Source: Linanthus parryae
Taxonomy: Eukaryota; Streptophyta; Magnoliopsida; Ericales; Polemoniaceae
DNA length: 64,000 nt
Assembly: GCA_023055425.1 (NCBI GenBank)
Contig: JALGPY010000006.1
Coordinates: 92,911,935-92,975,934 of the forward strand
Reading direction: 5' to 3'
Positions 30,398-46,800 of the stretch are shown here, in pieces. The notes beneath the pieces were generated by a model. It made no database searches. It was not told the DNA's origin and was given only the letters and a program-made list of their open reading frames with translations. Position 1 is the first letter of the stretch, and every line of letters starts with the position of its first letter. Both the position numbers and the translations under genes were made by a program.

Positions 30398-31921
30398 TGA
30401 AAGTGTGTAATGTAGACTAAATACAGGACCTAAATACTCTAGAAGGGGGGGGGGGTTGAATAGAGTATGGAAACTTTTTGCAAAACTTAAAGTTTAACAG
30501 GAAAGCTTTGTGTGAAACTCAAATCTCAAGGCCTTGAGATTTTGTAAACTGTCTGAAACTCACTAAGGCAAAATTGTAAGCTTCAAGGCCTTGAGCTGTG
30601 AACAATTCTAAACAGCTTTTAAACCCTAGTTTGATTTGAGTTGTGTGCAGCAGATAATAATCAAACAGAAAAGTAAAGAACACAAAGCAATTTACAGAGT
30701 TCAGTCCCAATGGACCTAATCTCTGCCTGAGGGATCTAATCCCACCAGGATTGGGCAAACACTTCTTATTCCTCACACAGAAACAACCCTAGATCTTCAA
30801 GCCTAAGTGATTTCCCTTACACTTATACAGCTTGTGGTTCCAAACCTATCTAGTTCCAGCTACTAACTGTTGAGCTAACAAGAACCTCTTGTTGTTCACT
30901 TGAACAACCAACCACTAGGTTAAGTGAGATTTAAAATAATATATAGATACACAGATGGAAGTACAGATGAAGAACACAGTATGAAAATAAGTTGTTGAAG
31001 CCTGGAAGTGTTCTTCTGGAAAACTGGATTGATTTGATCTTCAGAAGTCTGGAATGAAGCTTGAATGATTGTGTGTTTGAATGGATGATCTCCCACGAAT
31101 TTGTCACACCTCTCAGAGTATTCTGCAAGCCTCTCCTCTTTCTTCAAAATTCAAACCAGTCTCTTTTATCCACAGCTGCAACTGATTGAGAGATTTTAGG
31201 ATCTCAGTTCCTACAAATCCTCCTCCTGTTTTCAACTTAAATTGAAACAGCTTCAGGTGGATATCCGTTGGAGTTTGTTGAGATTTCTCCTGCACGTTTA
31301 ACAACCCTGCAACAGCATGGAAAAAACTGCAACAACAAAATCCAGACAACTAACAGTACTAAGACTATTTGGTTATTCAGTTTCTGATAAAACTGTTTAA
31401 TAAATTTAGAACAATAACCTGCATATCCTCTAGAACAAATACATCATGAAAAACACGTTTAAGACACTTAGAAGTGAGTAAATAATCACAGTACTAAGAA
31501 TCATAACCTGCAAAAAAGAATCAATTAAGTTCTGTAAGACCTGTCAGCAGCTCAAGGCATATCTCAAGGCCTTGGAGCTCTGAACCTGCTTCACAGAATT
31601 TCAAAGTTAATCCCAGATAACCTTGATTCTTCCTGTTCTGATCATCTGCAATCGTGCTATATATAAAAATAGTATAAACCAAAAGTATATACCATAAACC
31701 ACTGATTTGTATAATGAATTTGTATAATGAGATATCCAATTCTGCAACACAAAAAATGTTAGAACACATAGCAGAATAAGATAACTCAAGGCTTTGAAGT
31801 TCAGTCAATCTCAAGGCCTTGAGATAACTGAAATGCCTTTGCTGCTAATGTCTTAGCCTTTTGTCTTTCATCACTCAAAACAATTACCAGTCAAAGCACA
31901 TTCAGGGATCTTGACTCAACA
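30398..31921 (-). mobile_element. 5' LTR of the Sirevirus-type copia element
   Basis: The inner boundary is set by the primer site (TGAAAGTGTG on the plus strand). The outer boundary is inferred at ...GACTCAACA, giving about 1.5 kb. It contains an 11-base G run (30445-30455) and several CTCAAGGCCTTGAG-type palindromes (30522-30541, 30581-30600, about 31561, 31783 and 31808-31825). No second LTR is available to check the outer end. Confidence 0.65.
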
Positions 31922-32262
31922 GTCATAATTTACTTTTGCTGCTCACATGTGTTGCTATATCTTTGGATTTTGATGTAATTCTTGGTTTATTTTAGTTTTA
32001 CATTTGACTATGTATGACGAAGGATTGAATGACTCTGCCGTTGTTTCTCTAAAAGGCAGCAGGAACTTGCTGTGAACTTGATGTGAAATATTGATGCAGT
32101 AATTTTATGTTTGGTAAAATCAACTGTGAACTTGCTGTGAGAGTGCAAAATGACAAAAAATATATGATACGTGTCATTTTTTACGAAACACATAAAAACT
32201 GATTGTGCGGTTGAAAAGACAATTGTGCTGCCAACAGAAGCATTCCAAAACTTATCCTAGTA
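31922..32262. other. Intergenic DNA with a hAT-like element remnant
   Basis: No gene is seen. The segment at about 32085-32195 (TGGTAAAATCAACTGTGAAC and following) closely matches part of the putative hAT-like element at 59029-59418, so it is probably a decayed copy of the same family. Confidence 0.5.
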
Positions 32263-32518
32263 CCACTCCGTCCCAGCTCTTTCTTCCCAATTTGATTTTT
32301 GTCACTATTCACTGGGTCACTTTGACCCGATGATTTGAATAGCAAACCGATGTAATTTTTTGATAATTTTAATGGTATTGTAGAGTAAAAGGTGCTCTAT
32401 AATATGGTGAAAAAATTATCAAAAAATCTTATTATTTTGCTATTCAAATCACCCGGTTAAAGTGACCCAGATACCAGTCAAAAAAGTCAGATGAGAAGAA
32501 AGAGCTGGGACGGACTGA
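32263..32518. mobile_element. Stowaway-like MITE upstream of the protease gene
   Basis: A 256-bp element flanked by TA, with terminal inverted repeats of more than 20 bp (arms contain CCGTCCCAGCTCTTTCTTC). Related copies are at 33475-33835 and 38953-39191. It lies about 380 bp upstream of the protease start codon. Confidence 0.8.
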
Positions 32519-32790
32519 TAGCACGATATAAATTGCACGTAATCGTGGAAGCAAAAGATACCTAAATATTTCTTCTGCTCCTAGTTTTTGTATTTCTCAG
32601 ATAGGGTATGACCAGCATGGTCTAGGCACTATTAGAATGGTGCTTTAGTGTCTTTTTTTCACTCAGTAGCACAAAAAAAAAAAAAGATACCTAAATATGT
32701 TCTCTCCTGTTGAATAGCGACCCCCCAGAGGGCTCGTCATTGTAATTCAACCAACTCCGCAGACTTTATCGAGTCTAGAGAGAGGTTAAA

Positions 32791-32796
32791 CACGTG
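32791..32796 (+). promoter_or_regulatory. G-box/ABRE-like CACGTG in the protease promoter
   Basis: CACGTG within ACACGTGTC, 103 bp upstream of the start codon. G-box/ABRE elements bind bZIP factors and are common in dehydration- and abscisic acid-responsive promoters, which agrees with the RD19 family name, but one site does not prove regulation. Confidence 0.45.
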
Positions 32797-32898
32797 TCGA
32801 CATCTTAACGGCCTATCACCACTAATCAGATACACCCACCATAAACAACCAAAAACTGAACGTTCCATTCCATTCCACAACCTCTCTCTCACATCGTC

Positions 32899-36126
<3,228 letters not shown>

Positions 36127-36771
36127 AATTTTAGTTGGCTTTGTTAAGGTTGTCATTCCTGTATATATATTCTAAACGCAACTGCGTCTCTCACAACCAT
36201 ACTAGTAGCTGTCTAATGGTTTTCTGTTTCTACGAGACATTTCTGTGGGCTTGTGATCTGGAATTATATGTACTGGTGACGTGTTTGTAAAGTTCGTGAA
36301 GTTATAGTTTCCTTTTGGTATGACTGCTGTATTTCTTGTGTCAACTTTTGTATGATCTGTTAGCAACTTGCAGTGACATTCATCACATTAAAACACCAGT
36401 AGATCATACCAAAGTTGACGCTTAACACAAGTTGCCAATAGAGTTGGGGATTAATTAGAAGCTGAATAGTACCAAAGAATTTTTGCTATAATGCAACTAG
36501 GAATTCATTAGAAGCTAAATAGTAAAGTCATATGCACCTGATACCTCTTTCTTTAAAAAATCGAGCAAAGACTCTTGTTTAAAAATACAAAGTTACTTTC
36601 TGTAGTACAACTAAAACAGCACTCTGGGAAGATGTAGGATAAGAGAAACATATACATTTGCGCTTGTAATGTTTGAGCTCCCAACTCGTGAACATTGGCC
36701 TGAAGTCATTACCATTCAGAAGTGCAATGTCAATTATGTATTATTTATATGATAATGGTTATTAGGCAGGA

Positions 36772-37136
36772 CCGCAATTGCGCTGTGTAGGAGGTTTACA
36801 AGTTTTATGGTAATCATATAGCAGTCCTACTGAGGGACATAGTTTCAAAATTTAAGCCGGCTCAGACTAAGAAAAAAATGTGATGTAATAGTAGTTCATA
36901 ACCCTTTTGGGTAAAACATCGGCCACTATAAGCTTCTATCCTTACTATTGAACGGATCTGCACGATTAATTCACTGATACTATTTTGAGTTCAGTGAATA
37001 GAACATATCAAAAGCTGAGATTCCATAGAAAAAATGAAAAGAAATCTTCAAATACACAGTGCTGTTAAATAAGCACAGTGCAGTTGTACTACTATTACAT
37101 CACATAAAACTTGTAAACCTCCTACACAGCGCAATG
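36772..37136. repeat. Inverted-repeat element between the two genes
   Basis: CATAAAACTTGTAAACCTCC and its extension (37103-37136) is the reverse complement of 36776-36809 over about 33 bp. A second inner pair (ATGTGATGTAATAGTAG at 36876, complement at about 37087) shows the arms were originally longer. Probably a decayed TIR element. Confidence 0.65.
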
Positions 37137-37320
37137 TGCTGTTAAATAAGCACATTGCAGTATAAGCTTCTCTCCTTACTATTGAACGGATCTGCACGAT
37201 TAATTCACTGATACTATTTTGAGTTCAGTAAATAGAACATATCAAAAGCTGAGATTCCATAGAAGAAATGAAAAGAAATCTTCAAATACACAGTGCTGTT
37301 AAATAAGCACATTGCAGTGT
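36927..37320. repeat. Direct duplication of a 160-bp unit
   Basis: Unit 1 at 36927-37086 and unit 2 at 37161-37320 are nearly identical by eye (TATAAGCTTCT...GCACA(G/T)TGCAG) and offset by 234 bp. One arm of the inverted repeat lies between them. Confidence 0.8.
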
Positions 37321-37723
37321 ACAACATAGAAGTACATATTGTGCTAGTTCTCATGTTATTTGCTAACTTACTACAGAATATGACAAAAAATCACTTACAA
37401 AACAAGGCACCTGTTGTTGGCTCCTTTTGGTGTTCTGAATCTAACATCATAACCATTTGCCGTTTAAACTCTTTAGCAGGAGCATCTGATCGTATCGTCT
37501 CCTTACAAAATAGAAGTAACTATAAACCATTTCAAGTGACGATTTACTGTAGCAGCACCCAGTAGCCACCTCAAATCAGCTATTTATATTTTCTTTTACG
37601 CCTAGTACCTTGTATATAGATAGCAACCAGAAACCCTACTCACAGACTGGCCTTCATCCAGGAGACATAACTAATACAAGAGCAACATTGGTGAAAAGTT
37701 TATCTCCTTACATTTCTATACGA

Positions 37724-37729
37724 TTTATT
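37724..37729 (-). terminator. Poly(A) signal of the ATPase gene
   Basis: AATAAA on the minus strand, about 95 nt downstream of the stop codon at 37825-37827. A canonical signal at a typical distance. Confidence 0.6.
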
Positions 37730-37824
37730 CAGTGTGTGTTTCTATGATCTTGACAAGGATGAACGAATGGACTGTATATGCGCCATGTCTAAAATGGTAT
37801 GTATAACCAGGCCCAAGAGCACCA

Positions 37825-40800
37825 TCAGTCCTCATCCTCACTCGTGATTAAAGCAAAGGAGAATGGACAAAACTTGTAACCATCTCCCTCGTAGAACTTG
37901 TTCTGGAACTCTACCCAGTGAAGACGCAATGCATGTAGAAAAGCACTCAGGGTTTCCATCACTAGAAGCACACCAACAGTTGCGAAAATAAATACAATAA
38001 TCCCCACAATAAGGATAACGATATTGTTGAACCTGCAACGGACAATTTTGTTAATGCTGTTGATAATCGAACGAGTTACGAATTGAACATGATGAAGATC
38101 TTAAAACTCACCCCCATGCAAGAAGGAGGACCTTCTCATAGAAAACACTTGACAGCTCCGAATGTGCAAGACTGATCATAAGAAGTAAAAGGATGATATA
38201 TCAAGAATATGCAACGATAAGTAAAACATTGCTATATTTTACAAAGAACATTTCCCAACTGAATTAAAAGACACGCATATTGAATGACAATGAGCTACTG
38301 ACAGATGCTTTATGCAACCTGTGCCAATTCCGGAAGTAGTTTTGAAGTACACAGTTCATTATTAGGTTACTAATAGCAAGAGAATATTGAGACACAACCA
38401 CAAACATTACTATATTTTACAAAGAACATTTCCCAAACAAATTAAAAGACATGCATACTGAATTATAATCAGCTACTGACAGATGCTTTATGCAATCTGC
38501 GCCAATTCCGGAAGTAGTTTTGAAGTGCACAGTTCACTATTATGTTTACTGATAGCAAAAATATTGAGGCACACCAACAATGATGCTTCTAAGGTTCACT
38601 AACAACTTAACAAGTCTGTTCTATCAAATTAACCCAAAGGTTGCATCAGATTGCATCATTGATAGATGTGATTTACACAAACAAACAAAATAATATTTCA
38701 CATCCATAATTGGTGCTAGACTTTTAGTACAAATGACCTGCAGTATGCACCTTAGTGCCCCCCCCCCCCCCCCCCTCCCCTCTTTCAATTTTGTTATTGG
38801 TACAAGTAGCCGTAATAGACTAAGGGCTTTCCTAAAAACTAATGGAACAAGGGGCATATGGTCTTTCAAAAAAAGTAAAACAATATTAAATCATACACAA
38901 AGCAAAAAGCATGTTATAGTGATAAATATATTATAGTAATAGATATTTTATACCACTTCGTCCCACCTCTTTTGCACCATTTGGACTTTTACCACTATTC
39001 ACTGGATCACTTTGACCCGGTGCTTTGGATAGCAAAACTTTGCAATTTTTAGATAATTTTTTTGTAGTGTTGTAGAGTAACTCTTATTCAACAAGACCAT
39101 AAAAAATTATCAAAAAATTGCATCGTTTTGCGATCCAAATCGCCTGGTCGTGAAAAAGTCCAAATGGTGAAAAAGAGGTGGGATGGAGTGTTAACCTATT
39201 TATGTCAATTTCTAATTTTAAAAAGCCTACTCTCTCAATTTAAATCGTTTCGATACTATTCACTTGTTCATAAAAACACACATATCATGTCAGAACCCCC
39301 CCCCCCCCCCCCCCTCTCTCTCTCTCTCTATCTCCACTGTCCAGTTCTTGTGAATTGTCGGTGAAACAGATCGACGTTGTATATGTTGTGTTGATTGAAG
39401 CAAAGTCCGGTATGGTGTTCGAATTGGTTGTGGCGGTGTGGTGATGTTCCGCCAGAATTAATGGAGGTTCTTGGTTGTGGCGGTGGGTATGAGCAGCGAA
39501 TGGGTAATGGTTGCAGCGGTTTGTTAATGGTGATGAGTTTGGGCAGTGGAAGGGGGAGATAGAGTAGATGGTGGTAAAGGGTGGTGGTGGTAGTAGATGG
39601 GTGAGTGATTGAAAGACCATTGTGCCCTGCTTCCGTTAGTTTATACTAACATTGTTAGTTAATTATGGCTATTTGTACCAATGACGAAACTGAAAGGGGG
39701 GTTTTACTAGGAAATTGAAAGTTGTGGATGTTTTGTGTCAAGGTAGCTGACGATTTATTACTTGACAGATTGAATATCTGGATCAACAGAGGTTATGAAA
39801 TTGGTATGTTGTAAGCAAGGGAGGATCTATTAAGGGACAAGAAGGGCCTACAGCCCCCCACTCATCTTTCTGACATTCATATTTTACCTCGTAATTTGTA
39901 AAGTTTGTTCAGTACAGCCCCCATCGAAACGTGCACTTCAGACCGCACTATATAGTTTAGTCCATTCAATGCACCATAACATCATTTCACCACTAATACT
40001 ATGAAAGTCGCTACTGGTATTGTAGACTTCTTGAAGCAACCATTCAAACAAATTCACAATAAGAGCTTACCTGAGAGCCCATAGACGTAGGTACGAAGCC
40101 GTGTTGGAAACTGCTCCGAGTACAAATTCAATGGTGTGTATCAGTTGGTGAACAAAGACCTCGCTAAACTCAAATTCCGCGTGGCCATGGGAATCATGGT
40201 GTGATTCCATTTCGAAAGAGTCCTCGGCACCGTCGAGGAGTGCATAGGATTGTCCTTGATGCCTCTGGGAAGAATAATTAATTGAGAATTGGGAGAAATC
40301 GTGAGAATGAGAACAAATAAGCATTAAGACAAAGCATAAAACTCAACGTACTTCCTGGTGTTGTTTTTTCATTAGAAATGGCTTTGGAAGCAGCATCCAT
40401 GGTACCGCGACAAGTGCCAGTAATAGTAACACAATCTGAGATTGCAAAAAACAATAACAAAGTTCTTGCATCAATTCATGATGTCTTGTAGCGGAAAATT
40501 ATTTTCAGAAACGGAAATAATTAGTAATAGAACCTGGAGAAATTTCTGGCCAGCAAAAAGCTGGTTCTCCCCCAAGTCGTCCATGGGACTGAGGAACATG
40601 TATATCATTACATGGTATAGATCTGCCTGAGATCCAGTGCACCACTTCACGATAATAAGGAGTGAAAGGTAGCCAAACAAACTATTTAAAAATATCATCT
40701 GGGGAACAAACTGGTACCTGAACGAATGCATGATTAGGAAACTGATATAATTGAAGATCTTTAGAAACATGCTAACTGTATTACATAAAATTTCATAAAT

Positions 40801-43800
40801 CTTGCATTTCTACACTTTGTGTAATACAAAATACCAAAGAAGCCCCGGAAAGCAAATGCACGTAGGATCCAATAATGTGAAGTAGCTTACCGGACATTCA
40901 AGCTGTTTGCAAAGAATTTTGCATTGAAGTAGCTTAGAATGATTCCAAGATTCATTTGGGAAACTCCTAAGAGGATTGACATCTTCATCTTTAGTGAGTT
41001 TAAAAACGGCAATTCACTGCGGCTGCCGTGCCACTTAGGATCCACACCAAATGGGTATGTATCACGTGTCTTAATCAAGCCCACTGTAGTAGCATCCCTG
41101 CAGGAGAGGAAACATGTAGTTCAAATGGAATTGAGATAATAAATGAATGGATAACTGCTTCTTTCGTACCTGCAGGAAGGATCACGACATGCATAAGCCG
41201 AGGGCCCAAATAGTTCGAATGGCATTGAGAAGAATTCATTATATATTAGTCCCGTGTATATTGAGAATAATGCCATCATTAGTATAATATAACGCCCACC
41301 AAAGGCCATTTCCATGATGTCCCCAAGTTTCTGTCATCGAGAGAAGAGACAAATTAAGCATACATACATGCTATACAGCTGAAAGATGCGGCACACATCA
41401 CTAGATGACCAGAAGCGACAAATTAAATAGCAAAGAAGATGCTGAAAAGTTGAAATTCGGCTTCATATACGGAATGATCAAAGTCATCGTATCTCCATTA
41501 ATTGATGATACAAAGGAATAAGGAATGATGAAGATGCTCGCCTCCAAGATAAACAGTAACAGAAATGTTTTGCTCATTCATGTAACCGAAATAATACAGA
41601 TTAAACCAATCAACATGTATTTTCGCTAAAACATTGTCAATTAGTAGGAATGAGGGGAAAGCAACTCTGACGACAATTTCACCAATAATTGAAGAGTTGA
41701 TACTCAAGAAATAACTTGTCATAACATAGCTATCATAAGCCATTGAAGTGATTAACAATGAACACTTCAATGAGTCACTACCATTATCAACTGGATTATA
41801 AACATAAAATGAGAAAGCAGAATCTGGGTCCAATGATTTACGACATGTGGACTACTGATACAAGGCGGATCAATCTCACATAATCCTGCAGAAGTAACAA
41901 GAAACCGAATAAAGACTAAAAAGAAGTGCAATTTACTGCTCATATCTGAAAGGTCTCATTAAGACAGGCTCCCTCCGAAATGAAAGTTAGCAAAATTTTC
42001 TAAAAAGACAAATTTACTTTTTGTATGTTACAAACTGTGTACTTTAATGTTCTAAGCAAATATGAAGAAATTCCTAATTTGCTTTTATGAAATCCACCCT
42101 GCATTCTACTCAACTAACAAAATCCGTAGGACAGGATTGGAATTGAGCTATTAATGGCAATTGAATCCTGTGATCCGGTCTATGTCCTAGAGACAGTGAG
42201 CTCTAAATATTTAACTTCATAATTCTCAAAAAAAAAAAATTTAACTCCATACTGCTGAAAGCATGAACATGCTATGCACTTAACTAAATCACTTTTCGAT
42301 TGATGTTTAATATGTGAATACTGTGGAGATTTAGTCGATGATGAGCTAGCAAAGGGTTGGCGCAGGGCTTTGTTGAGTAGCTGTAGTTGCTGACTGACAC
42401 TGAACACAACAAAGATGAGCAAAATGGAAAAGGCTCCCCCCTTTTTTTCTAATGAAATGACAAAAATGAAGATTTGACTTACGAGCTGCTTGAGTAGCAG
42501 GTGCAGAAGTTGAAACTATCGGAATAGTGGCAGAGGCATCGTCAGCAACTTGAAAAATTCAAATTTCATGGAGACTTTATCTGATGATTATGGTCAAATA
42601 CAGTCTTTTGAAGGTGGCTTACAAGACCCCCATAAAATTATATAATAATTAATCTTTTTGGGATTGGTAATTGATATTTCGGGATCAATGTACTAGGACA
42701 GAGCAGAGAAGGGGCTGGAGTGGAGATAGTCAGAAGTAGTGTTTGCACACATTGAATGAAAATTGGGTCAACGATTTTAGTTTACTGATGTAAGCGGATG
42801 TGAAAACATTGCTGTTGGGAAAGCGCTGAAGAAAGTTAAGTTTAATAGAAGAAGGAGCAACAAAAAAGAAGGTTGAATAAAGGATTGAGGCCAAATAAAA
42901 ACAGGAATTTCGAAGGAAATGCAAAGGAAAGGTCCAGGCTCATTTTGAAGTAGAATTTAGATGAAGATACAAATAAGAAAATTGACATGTTAAGAAGCTC
43001 AAGGGTAACCGTTATGGTTGATTGATGTGGCTAAGAGCGTAGAGTCAACCAACCTGAAGTGGTCACAAGAATACCAATGAAAAATTTAATTGGAATATAG
43101 CAGCTGGTAGACCCTTGCAATTGGACAGCCCAAGAAAATGACAAATTTCGACTTCCAGATCTCATTTATCGAAGTAAAAGAGAGGGGAAAAGAAGACCAA
43201 TGAAACTGGGCAAGGCCATTCAATTTCCCAATTGTATCCGAGCCAATTCAGTGGGTTTATATCATTTATGTTTTATCTATACTATTATTATTGGGTATAT
43301 GGGGTAACATTAATTATCCCTAAAAAACCCTACTTTTGGTGCAACTTTCATTATACCTAAATACCCTAAAAAGGGAAACCGGAATGCCCATTTCTGATCC
43401 AATATCTATCCATGTCCTATACTCTTAAGTTAACCCATGTACTATCCATGACTAATTTCAGTAAATAACCAACAACCGTAGTTGTTCAAATTACAAACAC
43501 CACTTCACTACGTTCCAAAGCACCTCTTAATCCACTACTAAGCATCAATGTTGAGATTCCAACTTCTCCATGACTGTACATAGCAATCAACAGATATTTG
43601 TTTCTGACCCTTCAAACTCATTGATGCTTGAGTTAGTAAGTCTATCTGAAATGACCTAGCTATTCTATCTTCTTTGGTTGATCGAAACATTAGAAGAAAT
43701 TATATATAAATATACATAGTTATGGTCGCATGATGACCGTGATCACTGATTGAAACAAAAGTTGGAGACTAGTGGGAGTTCAATTTGGTTCGCCATACAT

Positions 43801-46800
43801 AGTACACAAACGGCCGTGAAAGCAAACGGATCTCCACAAGGTAAGATTATCAGTGTTTTTCTCAATATTCTTTTATATTTACCGTCGCTATTCTTTTCCC
43901 ACTCTTCTTTTTTCAACTGGATTTTACGCGAGTGAAAGAAGTTTTCTTGTGAGAACTGATTCCATTGACAGAAAAAGAATCTTAATACATTTTAATGTTA
44001 GGTCAGTAACTCAACCTAGTTGTTGAGTTCTTCAAGAAAGTTTCTATACTGTTCTTTACACCAATATTGTAAGTATTCACAAAAGAGCTCTTCGTTTTTT
44101 GGAGAGCTGACGACTCATTTTGAAGAATCCTTTGATACCTTTCTGTCCACAGAGAGTACAAAATGCAATGAGGGATTATGCTTTAGATCTTCTTCCTCCG
44201 TTCCTTTGCAAACAAAACTCCATCTGTGGAGAACACCTTCCACAGAATTTGCCATCACCCAGCTAATACCAAAAATAGATAAAGCCAAATCCCAATAGGT
44301 TCTTATTACCTCACAGGCTCACACTGCAAAAAAAGGTGCTTAATGGACTCCTCAGGCAAGTGCACGTATTTTGCATTGTACTTAAGGGCATAGATGAGGA
44401 TCACAGGAAATGATTCAACCAATTTGTGGAATACATGGAAATTCAATGGCACAAGAGGTTCCACTTTTGCAGCATAGAGGAGTTAATACAAGGAGCTCCA
44501 ATCGCTCAAGACAACAACGTTGCTCCAGAACTTATCACAATTTCGTTGCTTTTGACATTCCTACTACCTTGATGATAATACGCCTTTTCATTCGAGCATC
44601 CTTGTCCACGAAAATGATTAACTTTATTCCATGAAGTTTCATATATGCATCTTTTATTAGTTCACTTTCTTAACTATCAGTCACAAATGGCACCAGGACT
44701 AATTCTCAAGATAACATATTAAAAACCACACACATTGTGTTTTACAATCTATCATACTTCTTTCAAATCTAAAACCAACCCAAGCGTGATTGAATGTATA
44801 AATATTTGGGGTTGCAACAGTTAAATGTGAGTTAATTGTCAAATAGATAACAGTATTTAGTTGAGGACAATAGCAGAACAAGTAATCTTATATACTTTAA
44901 TAATAGACAAGTACTATTTCACTTCTAAAGTAACTTTTCTGGTTTATAGAGAGATGAATAGTTCACATGAACCACACATCGTGTGGGCACGTTTGCTAGG
45001 CGAAATCATACTTGAAGAATACAAATCGTGTGATGGTCTCTATCAGTGCTTTGGAATTGGTGCCTGAAGCTAGAGCTGGGGTCACGAGGAACTATAATTT
45101 TATTTGACCACAACACAATATCTCCAAAGAGAGTAAAAAAAGAGAGGATAAATATAATTGTAAGGCTATTAAGAATTCCTTTTAAGATGATAGTCAATCA
45201 TGGCATAGCTGGCTGCGCGACTGACCACTTTTCCTTTCTGTGATATGTCTAGACACTACAGAGTCCCACTCTCTTGATGGTAGACATGGTAGGTTCCGAT
45301 CGTGATGCAGTGGATCCTATGTTTCCTCGTTTAGTGATTGGCAGTAGGTCGAGTTCGTTCCCAGGATCTCATCTCTAGGAAGCTTTATCCGATGGGCCAT
45401 CCTATTAAAGATTTTAATTTGAACGGTGGAATTTGAAATTTATATCTTTCTTTAGTGACCTGCCCTTCAAAACAGATATTCTACATCAACACTGCGAGAA
45501 TAAAGATGAAAAAATCAAGAAAATTGATCAATCAGCAATTACCTGACTCGAAAGTTTCTTTTCTCTGACTATGAAATATAGTGTCGCAAGAAGCAAACAT
45601 ATACCATGTCCCCAATCCCCGAACATGACAGCAAATAGGAAAGGAAACGTAATAATTGTGTAGACACCTGGATTTGCTTCCTGATACTTGGCCACCCTGC
45701 AACAAGATTATATAAGTCTAGGATCTCATTTTGATTTGAATATCACATTGAACTTATCAAGAGTTCAACAACACAACTAGTACAATGAGGGCAGATCTGT
45801 CTACAATTCGGATTCGCGCATATACAGTTGACAGTATAACACCAAAAAATTGAAAAAGTGAAGGATCAATTAAACAAGATTTAGTTTCACTTGGTGCTAT
45901 ATGTATAGCCAAAATCAAATTTATATTGGATGGAGTTCACTGTTCACCAACTTCATCTCACGTACATGCAATTTTTCCAAAGTAAACTTTCCTGATGTGC
46001 CGACAATACCACACCAGGAAATAATAATAATACATTCTCACCTCCATAAGAACAGACATAAGAAGCTGCGATGCAAGGCAGGTTTAGGGTTAAGGTTTGG
46101 GGAATGGAATTATGGTACGGAAGCCCAAAAAGTAGGCTGTTTATGGCTGAGTGCCTGTTAGGAATAGTGTGCAAGAAGGAGGAGGAGGAAGAAAGAGATC
46201 AGCTAATCACACCAACGCATTCACAACTAATAATTCATCTCGAAGACTGATTTATGAAGTACAATCCTATAAACAGTGAACCAATACCATAACTAAACCC
46301 TACTTGATGAAATAACTAAAATAGCCTGACTTATAAAACAGTATAACATATGAATATGAAATAATATCTAATTGATCCTACAAAGCAGCCACTAAATCTC
46401 ATCGTGCCCAGACAAAATCTTGACCGGCCATATGAAACCCTGGACGGTTGTTGTATGCACTCTCGTTTTGGTACTTTCTCTTCATCTTAAGCACTCATGA
46501 AGCTGACAACCCCAGACATGTATGAAGCAAATTATCAGTGTGCATATTGGGATGATAACCCAACTTTACCTCAAGAAAGCCGCTTTATTAACTGTGAGGT
46601 CTACACTTGACTGAATCTGTTCAATTAATAGTGAACATGGATGCATGGAATACTTACCCATACGCATCTACAATTTCTTGAATAGCCGAAGTGAACTTGT
46701 TTGTGCGGAAATGTGTTGGTGGTAGTTCTTTGGTTTGCAGAGCCTGAAATATGGCCCCAACTTGTGAGTTGCTGTCGAAAGATGCCTGCTGCATTGCATT

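Larger units (their letters stand above)
9977..31921 (-). mobile_element. Sirevirus-type Ty1/copia retrotransposon, split and 3'-interrupted
   Basis: The element is read on the minus strand. It has a 5' LTR (30398-31921), an initiator-Met-type primer site, gag with zinc knuckles, then protease, and after the 14.7-kb Tat insertion, integrase, reverse transcriptase and RNase H. The gag-pol reading-frame change, the UBN2-type gag, the integrase string SDRGREFDRHEFDLFCAKHG and many palindromic repeats fit Sireviruses. The 3' LTR is missing because the Athila element abuts at 9976/9977. Several frameshifts and stops show that this copy is defective. Confidence 0.85.
36127..37824. other. Intergenic region between convergent protease and ATPase genes
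   Basis: It contains the 3' ends of both genes, an inverted-repeat element and a 160-bp direct duplication (listed separately). No other gene is supported. AT-rich sequence at 36,150-36,350 probably holds the protease 3' untranslated region; I cannot place its cleavage site. Confidence 0.6.

Noticed and set aside
41498..41833. 111-codon minus-strand open frame in ATPase intron 11
   Set aside because: AT-rich, with no recognisable domain, inside an intron whose splice sites match in phase.
43741..44634. Possible LINE tail or captured gene fragment inside the putative Helitron
   Set aside because: Only a short zinc-binding-like string is recognisable; too weak for a separate annotation.
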